Below, piece after piece: positions 23,650 through 35,692 of a stretch of 64,000 nt of DNA; position 1 is the stretch's first letter; each line of letters begins with the position of its first letter. The translations under genes were made by a program, and so were the position numbers. The notes under the pieces are model-generated. The model searched no databases. It saw only the letters and a program-made list of their open reading frames with translations, and was not told the DNA's origin. Source of the stretch: Isoetes taiwanensis (taxonomy: Eukaryota > Streptophyta > Lycopodiopsida > Isoetales > Isoetaceae); NCBI GenBank assembly GCA_021234155.1, contig JAJEKV010000072.1, positions 4,627,620-4,691,619 on the forward strand, in the 5' to 3' direction.

Positions 23650-26600
23650 TCATGTCTTCCAGCCCGTAGAAGGTGAAGAGATATCCTCTAAAAGCAAGAT
23701 AGTCCATCTTTGTTTCTATAGCACGTGCCAGCGGCAAACCTTTCTATCCTACATGGCTGCATCTTCCAGGACACGTGCCTTCCCCCAAGGGTTGTGCAAC
23801 AAGTGATTTGCTGCCAATATACCTTTCATGGTTGCTCGTTCCTCATAATTTTCAATTTGCTCAACCTTTTCCCAAAGTTCAGGAACAGCAGTATAGAGGC
23901 GATAATCGGTCCCCAACCCTATGTACTTGCAAACTTGTGTTGGTTTATATTACCTCACGGGTGCGTGAGAACTCTATCTCTTAGTTTCTTAATAGTCTTT
24001 TGTGTTTCAGTCCATTCATCTACAAAGCAAATGAAGATCACTTAATTATGTATACACACTCATAATTGTACCAATAAGAAAAGGCAAGAAAAGCAGAGTA
24101 CTCAAGTGCAATGAACAAAAACTTTGATACATATATTCATAACATTTGAATTTGTACATCGGTCAAAGTCTGTACCAACAATGGGCGGTCGAGACCAATA
24201 ACATGATGGCGTTTTTCCATTCCTTGCTCAGTATATTGACTAAATTTAGGCGACAAAGCACCCAAGTTCTTTGCCATAGTTTGCCGACAAAATCTGTTCC
24301 ACACGCTCACGATATGCCATCCGCTTTGCATTAGTCATTGGATGCTCTTTCACATAAACTATACCATCTTCGCCATTTTGAATCCATTAAGCCATGGAAT
24401 GAGCTCGGACAAGCAATGTCACCGGCTAATATCGGTGTCAAGAGAAAGGACATATGTAGCTTCCCTACGAGGATTCAAAGTGGATTTGTATCTTTCGTCG
24501 TCGATCGAACTGTATGTCCATAGTACTCACGGGTACTCTTTCCATACCCGACTAATGGTTTCACAAACAACCCCTTTTGAGGTTCAAATGAGGGTGTTTG
24601 TGTGGCGAGTCCAACACTTGCTCCCGGTCAGCGTAAACAAACTTCAGCTTTATGGAAAAAGCATCACAAATATGTTCCACAATTGGTTGAAGATTTTTAG
24701 AAGTGAGTGAAGACGGATGGCAACATCAAACCCTTCTCTTACAAATGCTAATGATGATGCTAACCACTGGTCCATGATAAAAAACACATTTCCTATATTA
24801 AACTGAAGCTCATCTTTCGGATCTGTTGGTATCTTGAGTTAATATTTTCATTCTTGTGCACACTCTTGCCCAACACGTAATTTAAGTCAAAGATAATGAG
24901 CTTTCTCCCCGAATTGGATGATTCACATTGTCGACAAGAAAACACTTGAGATTCACAATTTATAATTACATTTCAGATCACACAATTGAGAAAACACATT
25001 GATAATTACACGATTAATAAATTAATTTTTTCATTACTTATTGAGTACAAAGAAGCTCGGAGCATGGCTCATACAAAACTGTAATTTACAAACAAGTCAA
25101 AGGGACTATCTACCCTGTGTAGGAACAACTGCTTGTATATTCATCTCGCCTTCTACAATTAATGCCTCCATTAGATGATCCCTCCGTGACTTGGCATAGG
25201 CATCAGTGAACCAAGCGGGTGTCATGCATGGTGCACAAGTATTAGAGGACTATACCAACAAATAACTAATAGGAAAATAACATGTTCTACTTACAAAAAT
25301 GGAGCTTGGCTGTGCATCAACCACGGCATCTATGAATTTGTGCATGTAAGCCACAATGTACATGCAAGGGTTCTTTGGTACTAGTTTCTGGCATTTTAGG
25401 ACAGAACACAGGAGCATCAAAGTTCTTCCTACCATGGTTTAAGCTGTTGGATCCGAGCATCATGTTATTGATCACAAGCTTATGAAACCTGCAAAATTGC
25501 AATGTGAGAATAAATCAAGCATAAGAAATTGCAATATGAGAATAATCAAATCATAAAAACAAAACAGAAACTCATACTTACTTCTGGACCACTTTAGCAT
25601 CGGGTACATAGCCTTTGACAGGAGAGAGGATCTGTATACTTGGGCTAGCTATAGATGGAAAAGAGCTTTTTCTTTGGACCAGCAAGCACAAGTATTGCCA
25701 ATGCCACATTTGGGCCTTGCGTAATTGGAACAAATATGTATTGGCATCTTGCAATCAAAATGCCATCCAGCCCCTTCCTTTATGTTAGTGTTACGTGCAT
25801 CCCCCTTCTTGAGGGAATTCACAAAATTCTGGAAGGTGTCCGGTCGAAAGTAAAAACTTGTGTTTCCAATCGGATGGAAGATCGCTACAAAGGAACACGC
25901 ACACAAATCCGGAATACATATTAATACATAAGATGAGTGACTTAGGGAATGAAATAACATAAATATGTTGAAATGCTAGCCTACCTCTCATAGACATCTA
26001 CCATCTTAGAGGTCAAGTCCGACTTCGTGAGAACTTCGTCAACATCACTTTGAAAGATAGAGGGTGCAAGCTTAGGAGGACACAGTCCCTATAAGGAGTG
26101 AATGGAACCAACCTTTTCGATTCGGTTCACTAAAGCTGTACAAGGAAACAACGGCATTAGCAAAAGAATATATCTATTGTAATCAATTGTATATTACTCA
26201 CCTTGTAAATTCATCACCGCTTGGCATCTTACGTGGACTGCTGCATCTTATTTGTTATCACATCAATATTTGCTTGTAGATCCTCTTCCTCTTCGGTTCC
26301 GGGCTTCGGAAGGATCGGGGATCAGCTTCCTTCGCGACTGTGATCGTGTCCTATGTAAAAAAATGTGGTTAATTATCATAAAACTGAGATGTTTAACAAA
26401 ATTAGTTCATCTTGGACATACCTCTTTCTAGGTGGTGGTGGCACTTTTTTGCCTGAAGATTTTTTTTTTAGGAGGACTTTTTTTTTTGTTCTTTGGAGAT
26501 TTTGCTGTTTTTTTTTCCTCTTGGAGTGCCATCACCAGCATTCTTTTGCCTCCTCTTTGGAGTGGACTCAACTATCAACTCAACTTCCTCTTCCTGGTAT

Positions 26601-28821
26601 CTCCCCGGGATAAAATCTGGATCTGTGTCCTTTGTAGCTTCTCTTTGTAACAGGTCGGGCTGGGACCTCTTGGTGATCTTTGAGGCAATTTGAATCTTTC
26701 TTAGCTTCTCCAATTACTAATTTAGCACTTGGTGATGAAAGAGTTTACATTGCGGTGGTCATTGAAGGGTGCCGCACACCTAAACCGCTTTAGCTTTCTC
26801 AAGTGCCATCCTCTCAATTTCCTCAACATCACTTTGCCATGTTTGAGGAGGCCTTTATTCTGAGATGGTTCTACAATGGCACCTTTGTAAATATCATTGG
26901 TGATCCATTTGGAAGGTTGAGGGTCTGATTGATTCTGGCCCTTATTATGCTCGGTAAAATCACGTAAAGAGAGTCGATCACCGAGATGGCTCAAGAACAT
27001 CGACCATTAAAGCCGCATACGGGATAGGAACGACCTCATCGCAAACAAACAAATGATCTAAATTTCAATAGACATAAAAGAACATGAAAAGCGAACTAAT
27101 GAGAAATATCCGGTACATTCGCCAAGCATGTACATTTCATGTACATAAAATGTACCAAATGTGCGTAACTACATTTAACTATAGCCAAATGTACATGTAC
27201 ATGTTCCTCAATGTACATAGAGGTACATCAATGTACCCGGTTGTACCGGATGTACCCGGATGTACCCGGTATCCGGTTAGGGAATGTAGATCTATGCAAA
27301 AAAAAGCACATATATGTAAAAATGCACATACTTATGAATCCATCTACTGAGATGCACTCTAAAGATAAATGCATGTACATCTATTTGCAGATGTAGACTC
27401 CATTAGAGATATGTACAACCGATACAAGCTGCGGTCAAGCTCAAAAATAAAAGCATCAATAAACAAGCAAATATATGCCTATGTACCTCACGCTACAGAT
27501 GTACACTAAAAGTTATACATGTGCAAGGAATAGCAATGCACTGAAAGCCATACATGTAGAACTATGCAGATTACAATAACAAATATGAATTAAGAGAAAT
27601 ATAAGTTTAAATTAGTTGAGAGCAATGCATACCTTTCACAGGAGGGAAACCAAGCTGAATTCGAATGCCCTCATCCCGGATGCAACCTTTTATGCAATTT
27701 CATCTTTCATGGACGGATAACACAAGCGAAGAGGCAATAAGCATCTCTGCATGGAGCTAGTAAACAACAAACCCGTTTTGCCAAAGCCTTGGCCACAACA
27801 GTACATGAACCGAATGTGATGAACTGCTCTATAGAAGTAGCTCCCCTGAGGGTAGGGCCTCGGGTGAGAACAATAGGTCCTGCTCTCCCCATGAAATCAA
27901 AATCTGTGAATGCCTTTGCTTTGAACCAATTCAATGCAATTAAGTTTTTCCTTTGCTTGTTCAATTGAGATTTCATGCCTTTCAATTTCTTTAGTTGCTT
28001 CACGCAAACCAATTTCTAGCTTAGAAGAGTCTTTGCTCTTTATCATGTCTACTCATAACCAAGTCTTCCAACTTGTACTTCAACACTCAGAAGATAACTT
28101 GATTTCAGCCGGGATCACGGGACAATTTGTCAAATTCTGTTTTGTCTCATCTATTTTACGGCGGATCTGCTGCAGATCTTGGATAGCATATCCTTTCTAC
28201 CCTCAATCCGGTGATGACCTTCAATGCATCCCTCCTTTTTCTTCCAAAGTGCTTCTACTTCATTCAATAGGTTAGTTTTCTCCTCCAACCCATGCTTAAG
28301 TAAGCTGCTTTATTGTGTCAACATCTGATCTAGAATAACCCGGGGCTCTAATATTCTCACGCAATACGATGTCTGTTTGATAGTTGAGGATTTACATTTG
28401 TAGGGTCCTCTATAACGTCTGAAATGAGGGTTTTTGGCAAGATCTTTGGCGGTCCTAGCCCGTCCATCCAATCAACAAGCCGTCCCTTCAAGTGAAGAGC
28501 AAATGCTCGGCAAAATAGGTAGAAATATAATGGTTTGTAACTTTGTTTCTTGCCATAAACCAATTCATAATATTTAAAAAATCATCTTTCCATGCGCTCG
28601 GATTCTCCTTCCTTGAATCCTCAAATCTGCATTTTTTGAGCTTCACCCCATACCTCGTTCATAACCATCTCTAGGTTGGGTATGTGGGCCTCTGCATGTT
28701 TATCACGGAGGTCTTTGGCTTGGATCACCTCAGAACCCAAACGTAAACTCCTTGGAGGTAAAATTCCACTGCCGGAAGCACTGGCTTCTTGCTTGGGCTG
28801 TGGTGATGAGCAAGCACTCAT
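23650..28821 (-). pseudogene. Second conserved gene of the transposon family, outer copy
   Basis: It starts near 28821 (MSACSSPQPKQEASAS). Pieces at 28820-28620 and 28563-28357 read VMNEVWGEAQKMQI, FFKYYELVYGKK and CRAFALHLKGRLVDW, aligned with the inner copy. A charged, probably coiled-coil stretch follows (28300-27930), then FTDFDFMGRAGPIVLTRG (27930-27840). Further on are a lysine-rich acidic/basic piece at 26713-26468 (ESTPKRRQKN, EQKKKSS) and FDCKMPIHICSNYARPKCG near 25730. Farther down, GTDYRLYTAVPELWEKVEQI with a following NHLLHNPWGKARVLEDAAM piece (about 23950-23750) may be the C-terminal end. Several stops and frame changes occur. No known domain is identified, and no FCP1 domain is seen in this copy. 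Confidence 0.55.
27080..27300. repeat. ATGTAC-rich cluster 3 in the outer transposon
   Basis: Dense CATGTAC and ATGTACAT words, then a run of GTACCCGG(A/T)TGTACC units. It lies in the second gene's span, perhaps in an intron. Confidence 0.6.
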
Positions 28822-29075
28822 CTAAGGGCGTTTTGGGGCCATAGCTAGATGAAGAATTCGTGATCGGAATTCAAGCAGAGAAGGCAGGGGCGGGATAGTG
28901 AACGAGAGGCAAACCAAGAAAGAATTTGGGAAAGAATTTCAAAATCTGATAATTTCGGGTTCAGAGTAGTGGATAGCCATTAATCATGGCAGTTACTAGC
29001 GGGTCATGATGACAGTTATTCCAAAAATGTGCATTCGGTACATATGTATATGTACCAAAAGGGCTACATTTATAG

Positions 29076-29098
29076 ACACCCTTTCATGCTTTTACCCT
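29076..29098 (-). repeat. Right terminal inverted repeat of outer transposon
   Basis: Exact reverse complement of 10791-10813; followed by TT as at the left flank. Confidence 0.9.
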
Positions 29099-30904
29099 TT
29101 ACACAAAAGCGCATGTTAAATATGTCACGCTTTATTGGAAACTTTGAGCACAAACATAACAATTGCTAATAATACAATAACCAATGACACCTCAAGCATG
29201 GTTATTAGGGTGTTCTAGAAGTCATATGTGTGCAAAAATAGTTTTAATGTGCTTCAATCTTCAAAAAAATAACCATCTTATAGTGCTTTTTATACTTGTT
29301 CCCCTTTCATAATCAAAATTAGAGGAGGAAATCTCCATCTTGTATTCAAAATTTATACATATTCCTAAGCAAGGAATGCATGCTTGTAACATCACGACCT
29401 CTTCTCTTGTAAATTGTGCGTATCCAGTGCCTTGCCACCTTGTGCATTTGCTTATCCATGGGTAAACCACATCCTTACAATCTTGTAGGTGAATAGATTG
29501 TGAGGTTTTAGGAAACAAAACTAGAATTTAAAATCTGCAAATATCCTCAATGTGATGAATGTTTGCAACTGTGCGGCAACATGAAGTTAGCATATATAGA
29601 TTATCAACCCTGCAGAGCTCAAGACAGTAGTGTCATACTTAACACTCGACTCGAGAAGCTTGTTTTGTTGAAGAGAATCAGTGTACTAGTCTATTTTGCC
29701 TCACTATACCATTTTTAATTACCTCAAAAGCTATTGGAAATGGTTGTCTAAGAAGCAAGCTAAGAAGAAAAGTGGTCCGCTAAGAAGTGCCAATAAGAAG
29801 GAATCTAGCTGCCATTTTTGTCCTTCAAATAGAGGAAGTAATGTTGTTAAAGCTTTCCTCAAACTTATTATGCTACATGTATGCATTAGTAGCCTTTGTT
29901 CTTGCTACATGTGAGCTTGCTTTTCTACTGACGCTTAACTTAATATCAGTTAAGTAAATCTAGTTAATTTCTTATTGTTCATTAACTTAACGGAGCATCC
30001 TTCTTACTAAAAAAAGTTAGGTTATTTTTTTCACCAAATTAAAAAAATATTTAACCAAATAGTGCAAAAGTTAGAGGACATGCGCAAGGTCCAGTGAACT
30101 TCTAATTTTTTGGTTTAATATAACTTAACTATCAGTAAGAAATGGTTTTAGTTAGGTTACGCTCTTAAATAGTAATTCTAACGGGGAAGCCAACTAGTTG
30201 ACCAAGTGTCTTATAGTTTGATAGATTGAATAAAAAGCTTCTAAATAGTAAATGGATTTCAAGAATTTTTTATTGACTTATTAGTACTTGAGTAGAATGC
30301 ATCAAAATAGGCAGAGTTGACTATAAGTCGGCTAATTCACTAGGAAGTGTCTAAGTTAACCAAAAACTAATTCATTGACTAGAGAGTCAACCACCTGACT
30401 AGATTTTACTAAGTAGTCAAGCTATCTACAAAAATAGTAACTTGACTAAAAAGTCCAAGCCTCTATTCAACTTAACCGTATCTCTTAATCAAAAGTGAGA
30501 AACCAACACATTTTATCTCTAACCTAACATAACCTCTTAAGTGCTTGTGTGAAGCACAAGCATATTGTAAAAGTTAGGTCAAGTTGATTTCATGACCTAA
30601 GTGGTCCATAACATGTATAGTGTGAATGCCTATCTTCACAATCCTTTAAGCTAGCCTTGATTCTAATCAGAAAGCACAATCAATTTCCATTAAGTTAAGG
30701 GATAACCAATTGGTTAAGTTAACCTAACCTAACTACGAGCGGGAAACTACCCTTTGTTCTTGCCCCTAAGCTTCTTTGGACAATCGCTTTTATTCTTCTT
30801 TTAATGGGTGAATAGTACAAACCTTGTGCTTTGGAAATCAAGAAGTCATATAACTCATAAGTAAATTCGTAGCCAGTGTATGTGATCTAAGAACATGACA
30901 TATT
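29099..30904. other. AT-rich stretch with no recognisable gene
   Basis: Rich in TTAACTTAAC and AACCTAACCTAA words (30000-30740), without a clean repeat unit. Short frames only, and no domain on either strand. Confidence 0.5.
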
Positions 30905-30990
30905 GGATGCATGGATGGATGGATGGGTAGGTTTTTTACCATCCATGGAGACCAAATTGGCCATGAGGCCCAAACAACAGTGGAAGAAAG
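30905..30990 (-). repeat. LINE 3'-end fragment with a (GGAT)n-type tail
   Basis: The text CCATGGAGACCAAATTGGCC and GAGGCCCAAAC is the reverse complement of the GGGTCCCATAGGCC..GTGG part of the LINE 3' module. On the plus strand it is preceded by ATGGATGGATGGATGGGTAGG, that is, a (CCAT)n tail in LINE orientation. The hairpin core is not preserved. Confidence 0.6.
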
Positions 30991-33345
30991 CCCAAAAGTA
31001 CAAAAAAACTCAAAAATACAAAAAAAAACAAGGTGCTGCGCACGGAGGGTTGCCCTCCATGGCCCGAGGGTGAAGTGGCTTAAATCATAGTTCAAAGTCA
31101 TGTTTTCACAATCAATCAAAATTGCTACTTCAATTGCACAATCTCTAGCTTATAGTTAGAGGGAATGATGCAATACTCTTGGAATTATATCGTTAAGCAT
31201 GTTGATATGTAAAAGGTTATGCTTCAATTGGAATGATCATAAGGGCTACAAAAAACAAATGACTGTGGAAAACCGTTGTTGGATTGCTCATATCACTGTT
31301 CATTGGAATACGAAGATTATAAGGCTAAAAAAACAAATGACCATTGACATTTGAAGATAAGCTTAGAAAAGTCTTCATGACCTTTCAACTCAGACCCTTC
31401 CAACATGACCATACACTAGGCTAATGGTTGGGGTGCACTCCAAAATTTTGGGGTCCTTAGACTTGATACACCTTGCTGGCATCCATGCATGTCTAACTGA
31501 AGTAGGTCCAAAAGACTTGTGGAGTTTTCTTAAATCTTGAAAATTGCCCATGTTAATATGACTCGATAGTAGACCTAATAAATTTCAAACCTAACTAAGT
31601 CCAATATAGAGCCACGCTTCCTCTAGGGCAAGAAGTGTCATCATTCATTTAACTACTAACAATAAAATTGTTCATTGCCCCCTTCTCTTACGACTTCACT
31701 TAAAAGGAGCTTGTATTGCCTTTGGTGCCTCGACAAAACAGCCCTCACTCTGTGCGCATTAGTGATAATAGTCTGAGTAGTGGAGGATACATGATTCCTA
31801 TGATCCATTACAGTAAGTCATAAATCAATACAAGCATTAATGTTTCCTATGATACAAAGGCAAACAATCTACCACAAAAACCATCCAAATTTTCACACTC
31901 GTCAGCTTCTATGATTTTGATGTCTGACTCATTTAGTAATGTGCAAAGATAAATTGGGCCACAGAAACAAAACTACGAGTTGAAGGAGAAGGAGTTGAAA
32001 TCCTAGCAATATCCTCACTCTGTGGCACCTCGTAATCAGAAACATTAGGAGATGCAATAGTCTCCAATGTTAGAGGGAAAGACATATGCATGAATAGGCA
32101 CAACCAACAAATAATACATCAAAGAACAAACATGTACCTGGCAAAGGCATAGGCATCTCCCATAAACAAGGAAAAGAGCGCCAAGAACCAATTTCGAATT
32201 GGCCAAGGAAGATTGCACCATAAGATGGAAACACCAAGTACAAATCCATACCTGTGCCTTGTAGTAGTCGCCTAGGAGGCGGATATAGCAAGGCATGTGT
32301 TATGCTCCTGCACAAAAGGCTGGGCTTCTACAACAATTCGAGTGCATACTCTAGTTCCACACTACCCAAACTCTGTCTTCAAAATGCAAAGGGTATATGG
32401 CAGCTCAAAAAACCTAGCATTAAATAACATATGATATTGTGACCGACAAGGAAAAAAAAACCAAAATAACAAGCATGGCTGACTATGCGCTCCAAAGACA
32501 TTGTAAATTTGAGACCCGATCCCAAGTTTTCCTTGGATTCATGAGGAGCACATTTATGAAAATGTACGATTTTTGAATTCTATTGGCCATTATAACCTTA
32601 GTTGTATTTTACACACTGGTACTATGTTTTTTGGGATTCAAATCTAAGGGTTATCATGCTTAGGATATTCACCATAGATTTAACTAGTGGATTGTCCATC
32701 CCACAAAGAGGAAATTTATGCCTCTTCAACGTGTTGCAATTGTAACTTCAAACATGTTGCAATGGATGAAAATAAAGGCTTAAACGTTGCACAAAACTTC
32801 AACCAGAAAATCGATTCCTCAAATAGTAGAAACTTGAAATGGATGATCAAAAATTTGACGGTATAATCCCTTCCTGTTGAGACGTGGAGTGGCTTTCTTC
32901 AGCCTTTGTTCCGTAACTAACCACCTAAGATACCAAGAGCCCATGAGCTTATCACTCTTCAACCTATTCACTCTCTTCAAATAAGCTCCTTCATTCAACA
33001 GAAATATGAGCTTCAGATAGGAAGCAGTTGATAATGAGAGAAGCAATCAAAATGCAGCTCCATGCCGAATAAGTGTATCAAAATCCATGAACATACATAT
33101 GCATGAGAATGACCACTGAAAGACCGAGGATACTTCTACAGGGATCTCCACTTATATAACAGTCACCTATGAACTGTTGATTGCGCGGAATCTAAATTTT
33201 AAATAGAAAACCCAAACACATACGGAACTGGCAATCCATCTGGGCATCCTGGCTTGCACAATGTCAATACCATGTCCCGAAACATTAAAACCTTTTTGAA
33301 GCAACACAATGTTATTCCAATGTGCCCCACTTACTCTTTGAAAGA
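30991..33345. other. Stretch with no recognisable gene
   Basis: AT-rich. Short minus-strand frames at 32045-32315 and 32819-33046 show no domain. I see no repeat ends, TIRs or exon chain. Confidence 0.5.
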
Positions 33346-33348
33346 ATC

Positions 33349-33515
33349 TCAAAAGAATAAGAATAAGAATAAGAATAGATTTTTAGCGTCCACGGAGACC
33401 AATTGGCCTATGGGACCCAAACCAAAAAGAGAGCAGCAAGCCTATTACTGACAGGATTAAAAAACCCCCGCCCCGAAGGGTTTTCGAGGGAAAAACCTTA
33501 GCAGTAATAAGTATG
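33349..33515 (-). repeat. LINE 3'-end module, copy 5, (CTTATT)n tail
   Basis: In minus-strand order it has TTATTACTGC(T), hairpin core GGTTTTTCCCTCGAAAACCC, GGGCGGGGGTTTTTTAATCC, GGGTCCCATAGGCCAATTGG and GTGGACG. A tail of repeated CTTATT follows (plus-strand AAGAATAAGAATAAGAATAAG at 33353-33374). No LINE coding part is attached, so this is a very short 5'-truncated insertion. Confidence 0.8.
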
Positions 33516-33922
33516 CTGGAATGCTGTACAGTTGTATAGGACAGTTTCAATGTCGTCCCGTAGGACACAACTGAGTCCGTGCATCCATAACCTCCTAGAG
33601 GTATGATCCCAACAAACCCACTGACGCCGTAGTCAATAACTGATGCAACGGCCTCAGAAAAATATTTTATTGCAGCAGACTAGCTGAAAATGAAGTTCGT
33701 TGTGCTACTTTGCAATCGCAGATACTATGTTGTTTTGATTCCAATGTGTCCCTCGTACTCTTTGAAACAATTTCAAAAGGCTGGAGTTGCATAGAATATT
33801 TGCAAAATATAGCAAAGTGAATTTTACAGCATGGCCTCAGATTTGTATTTTCCTAAATCCATAAATTTCTACATGTACATTCAATATTAACCTGAAATAA
33901 GTTCAACTTACCGAACAAAACA

Positions 33923-35692
33923 TCATGTATCACGTTCATTGTCTGAATCTTCTTTGAAAACATTTGCAACTTTGGCTACAACTTTCATTTTTTTGGTTCT
34001 GTTGGCATCTGAAACCAAAATACATTACAGATTATGACTTTTTTAGATCCCGCCGACGATGAAATATAAATTTACCTTCGTAGCGATGGCTTTTGAAGTA
34101 AATCCGAACTTTAAACCAGATCTTTTATCTTGAACTGGAACATGTACTGGAGCAGCAGCACTTGAGACCACTGCTTGCTGTTGTTGTTGTTGCTCTGTTT
34201 GTTGCCGCTGTGCTTCTGCCTATTGTTGTCGTTGTGCTTCCGCCCTAAAAATCTTAAGGATTACAAAGTAAAGTAACTCAAGACCTATCTACCATACAGA
34301 TGGTGACATGGATACTATTGGACAAACTTTGCCATTTGCGTCTGGGCGTTTGGTCTAGTGGTAACACACTAGTTCCTTTGCAATGTGGTCTCGAGTTCGA
34401 GACCGCCCAGAATCGCACTCTGTACTGCTGGGGGTCAAATCCCAACAGACGCAATGTAAGGTGGTTGGGGGCAGGGCCCAACCAAGCAATGTAGTGTGGT
34501 GTGTGGTCACATGTCCAGTTGGATGCTGCCTAGTGGCGTGACGTTAAAACTACTATCTATCTATCTATCTATCTCTTGCGAGCTAGTTCTCGTTTTGCTC
34601 GTTCATCACGGTCTCGATTTGCATGGAGCTCCCTCATTTCCCTGAAACGCTGTGTAGTAAACCCATCCTTGGTTTAATATTTGTGCAAGACTGCTTATGC
34701 GACATTTTTCACAACATGAGCTAAAATTCAAGCTCAACAAATAGCACTAGAAAGATCAATTATAACTAACCTTCTTATGATTGTGATCGTAGGAGCTAAG
34801 ATGTTTTTCAAACTCCATTGCCGACTTGTACTGTTTGTTACAAAGTTCACAATAGAAGACTTTCTGAATCTCCTTCACCTCTATCTGGATCTTCTGCTCA
34901 CGCTCGGCTTCAACCTGAAGATCATCACGCCCATGGGGCCAAGGCAGACCACCAAGGTAATAAAGCCAGAACCAGGCAGGTGCAGGTGACCTCAACGAAA
35001 CTATGTAAAGTGTGTGAGAAAATACTAATATTCAGATTTCAGTCATATCATCTGGAAACAGTAAACAAGGACAGTTTTCCACATGTTCCAGGTACTTGAG
35101 AACTAGACTGAGGACTTCTTCGCATTATCATTAAAAGACTCGTGTAAACAACTTTCCTATCAGACACCATACCTCACGCTTTTTGGTAAGCTCTATTGTT
35201 TCCTCTATCTCGACTTCAAGTCGTTTTTGATGTACATTTTCTTCAGCCGTGTAAAAATCATCTTATTCTTGTTTTCCAAGGCCCAGCTTTGGATCACGTA
35301 TCCCTGCCTTGCTGTGTTCAACAATGCTTATTAACAACAAAAATATTTTTATTTCAAACAATTGCATCTAACTTGAGCTTCAGAAATAGAAAGCCATCAA
35401 CGTATACATTACCTTGTTCCTCTTTCCCAAGTCCCCTCCCTTTCCAACCCATCTTTTGGAGAAGACGAAAACCAACATTTGAGGATGACAGCTGAGTATC
35501 TAAAGAAGCTTGTTCCAAATTTTCAAGATCCAAATTTTCTGATGGCCTATGGGTGATGGGCAACCTAAATTCTTCCCCCATATCTTCAACAAGAGAGTCT
35601 TCATATGCCTGTAAAGCAAGAAAGGTGCTTACTGTTGTGTTCCAATAGAACAAAATATTGGGTCTATACCTGTTCTCTTGCTGACGTCTTCC
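33923..35692 (-). pseudogene. G-patch / C2H2 zinc-finger protein gene (At5g26610-like), SINE-interrupted, with stops
   Basis: The exon chain can be read on the minus strand. 35692-35413 reads GRRQQENRYR, FYWNTTVSTFLALQAYEDS and the G-patch NVGFRLLQKMGWKGRGLGKE, ending at a GTAATG donor. About 35327-35171 reads KAGIRDPKLGLGKQE then DDFYTAEENVHQKRLEVEIE. 34914-34771 has the zinc finger FYCELCNKQYKSAMEFEKHL and SSYDHNHKK. About 34646-34581 reads REMRELHANRDRDERAKREL. 34244-34076 is Q-rich and ends GLKFGFTSKAIATK. 34008-33923 ends VFKEDSDNERDT with TGA. G-patch proteins of this type act in pre-mRNA processing as helicase cofactors. One TAA replaces a glutamate codon before DDFYTAEEN and one TAG interrupts the Q-rich exon (AEAQRQQ*AEAQRQQ). 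The first exon was not found, and a SINE lies at the end of exon 4. It is most likely a pseudogene, otherwise a misassembled or alternatively spliced gene. Confidence 0.8.
34341..34575 (+). mobile_element. tRNA-derived SINE in the G-patch gene
   Basis: The head (34344-34408) is tRNA-like: GGGCG...CGCCC acceptor pairing, a box A-like TTGGTCTAGTGGTAAC and a box B-like GAGTTCGAGACC (34393-34404), the internal promoter of RNA polymerase III. A unique body follows, then a (CTAT)n tail at about 34549-34573. TTGCG flanks both sides (34336-34340 and 34576-34580), a candidate short target duplication. The element is antisense to the host gene and sits at the end of exon 4. SINEs depend on a partner LINE; which one is not clear from the sequence, since its 3' end does not share the LINE hairpin module. 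Confidence 0.8.

Larger units (their letters stand above)
10791..29098. mobile_element. Outer 9.3-kb DNA transposon, split by a copy of its own family
   Basis: The ends are perfect 23-bp inverted repeats beginning AGGGTAAAAGCATGAAAGGG (10791-10813 and 29076-29098). TT flanks both ends, consistent with a 2-bp target duplication. Subtracting the inner element (12970-21991) leaves 9286 bp. The left part carries a DDE-like transposase gene on the plus strand, interrupted by the inner element and resumed at 21992. The right part carries a second gene on the minus strand. The two genes converge near 23.3-23.6 kb. Stops in the transposase mean this copy is dead. I cannot assign it to a named superfamily: the ends are not CACTA, and a 2-bp duplication of AC or TT rules out TA-specific mariner. 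Confidence 0.85.

Noticed and set aside
10791-29098. Polinton or other giant virus-like element, suggested by its size
   Set aside because: Each copy is about 9 kb once the nesting is resolved. Ends are 22-23 bp with a 2-bp duplication, and no DNA polymerase B, integrase, capsid or ATPase is seen.
34344-34408. Free-standing tRNA gene
   Set aside because: Box A, box B and acceptor-like pairing are present, but the head continues into a body and a (CTAT)n tail, and no complete anticodon arm of standard length is seen. It is a SINE head.
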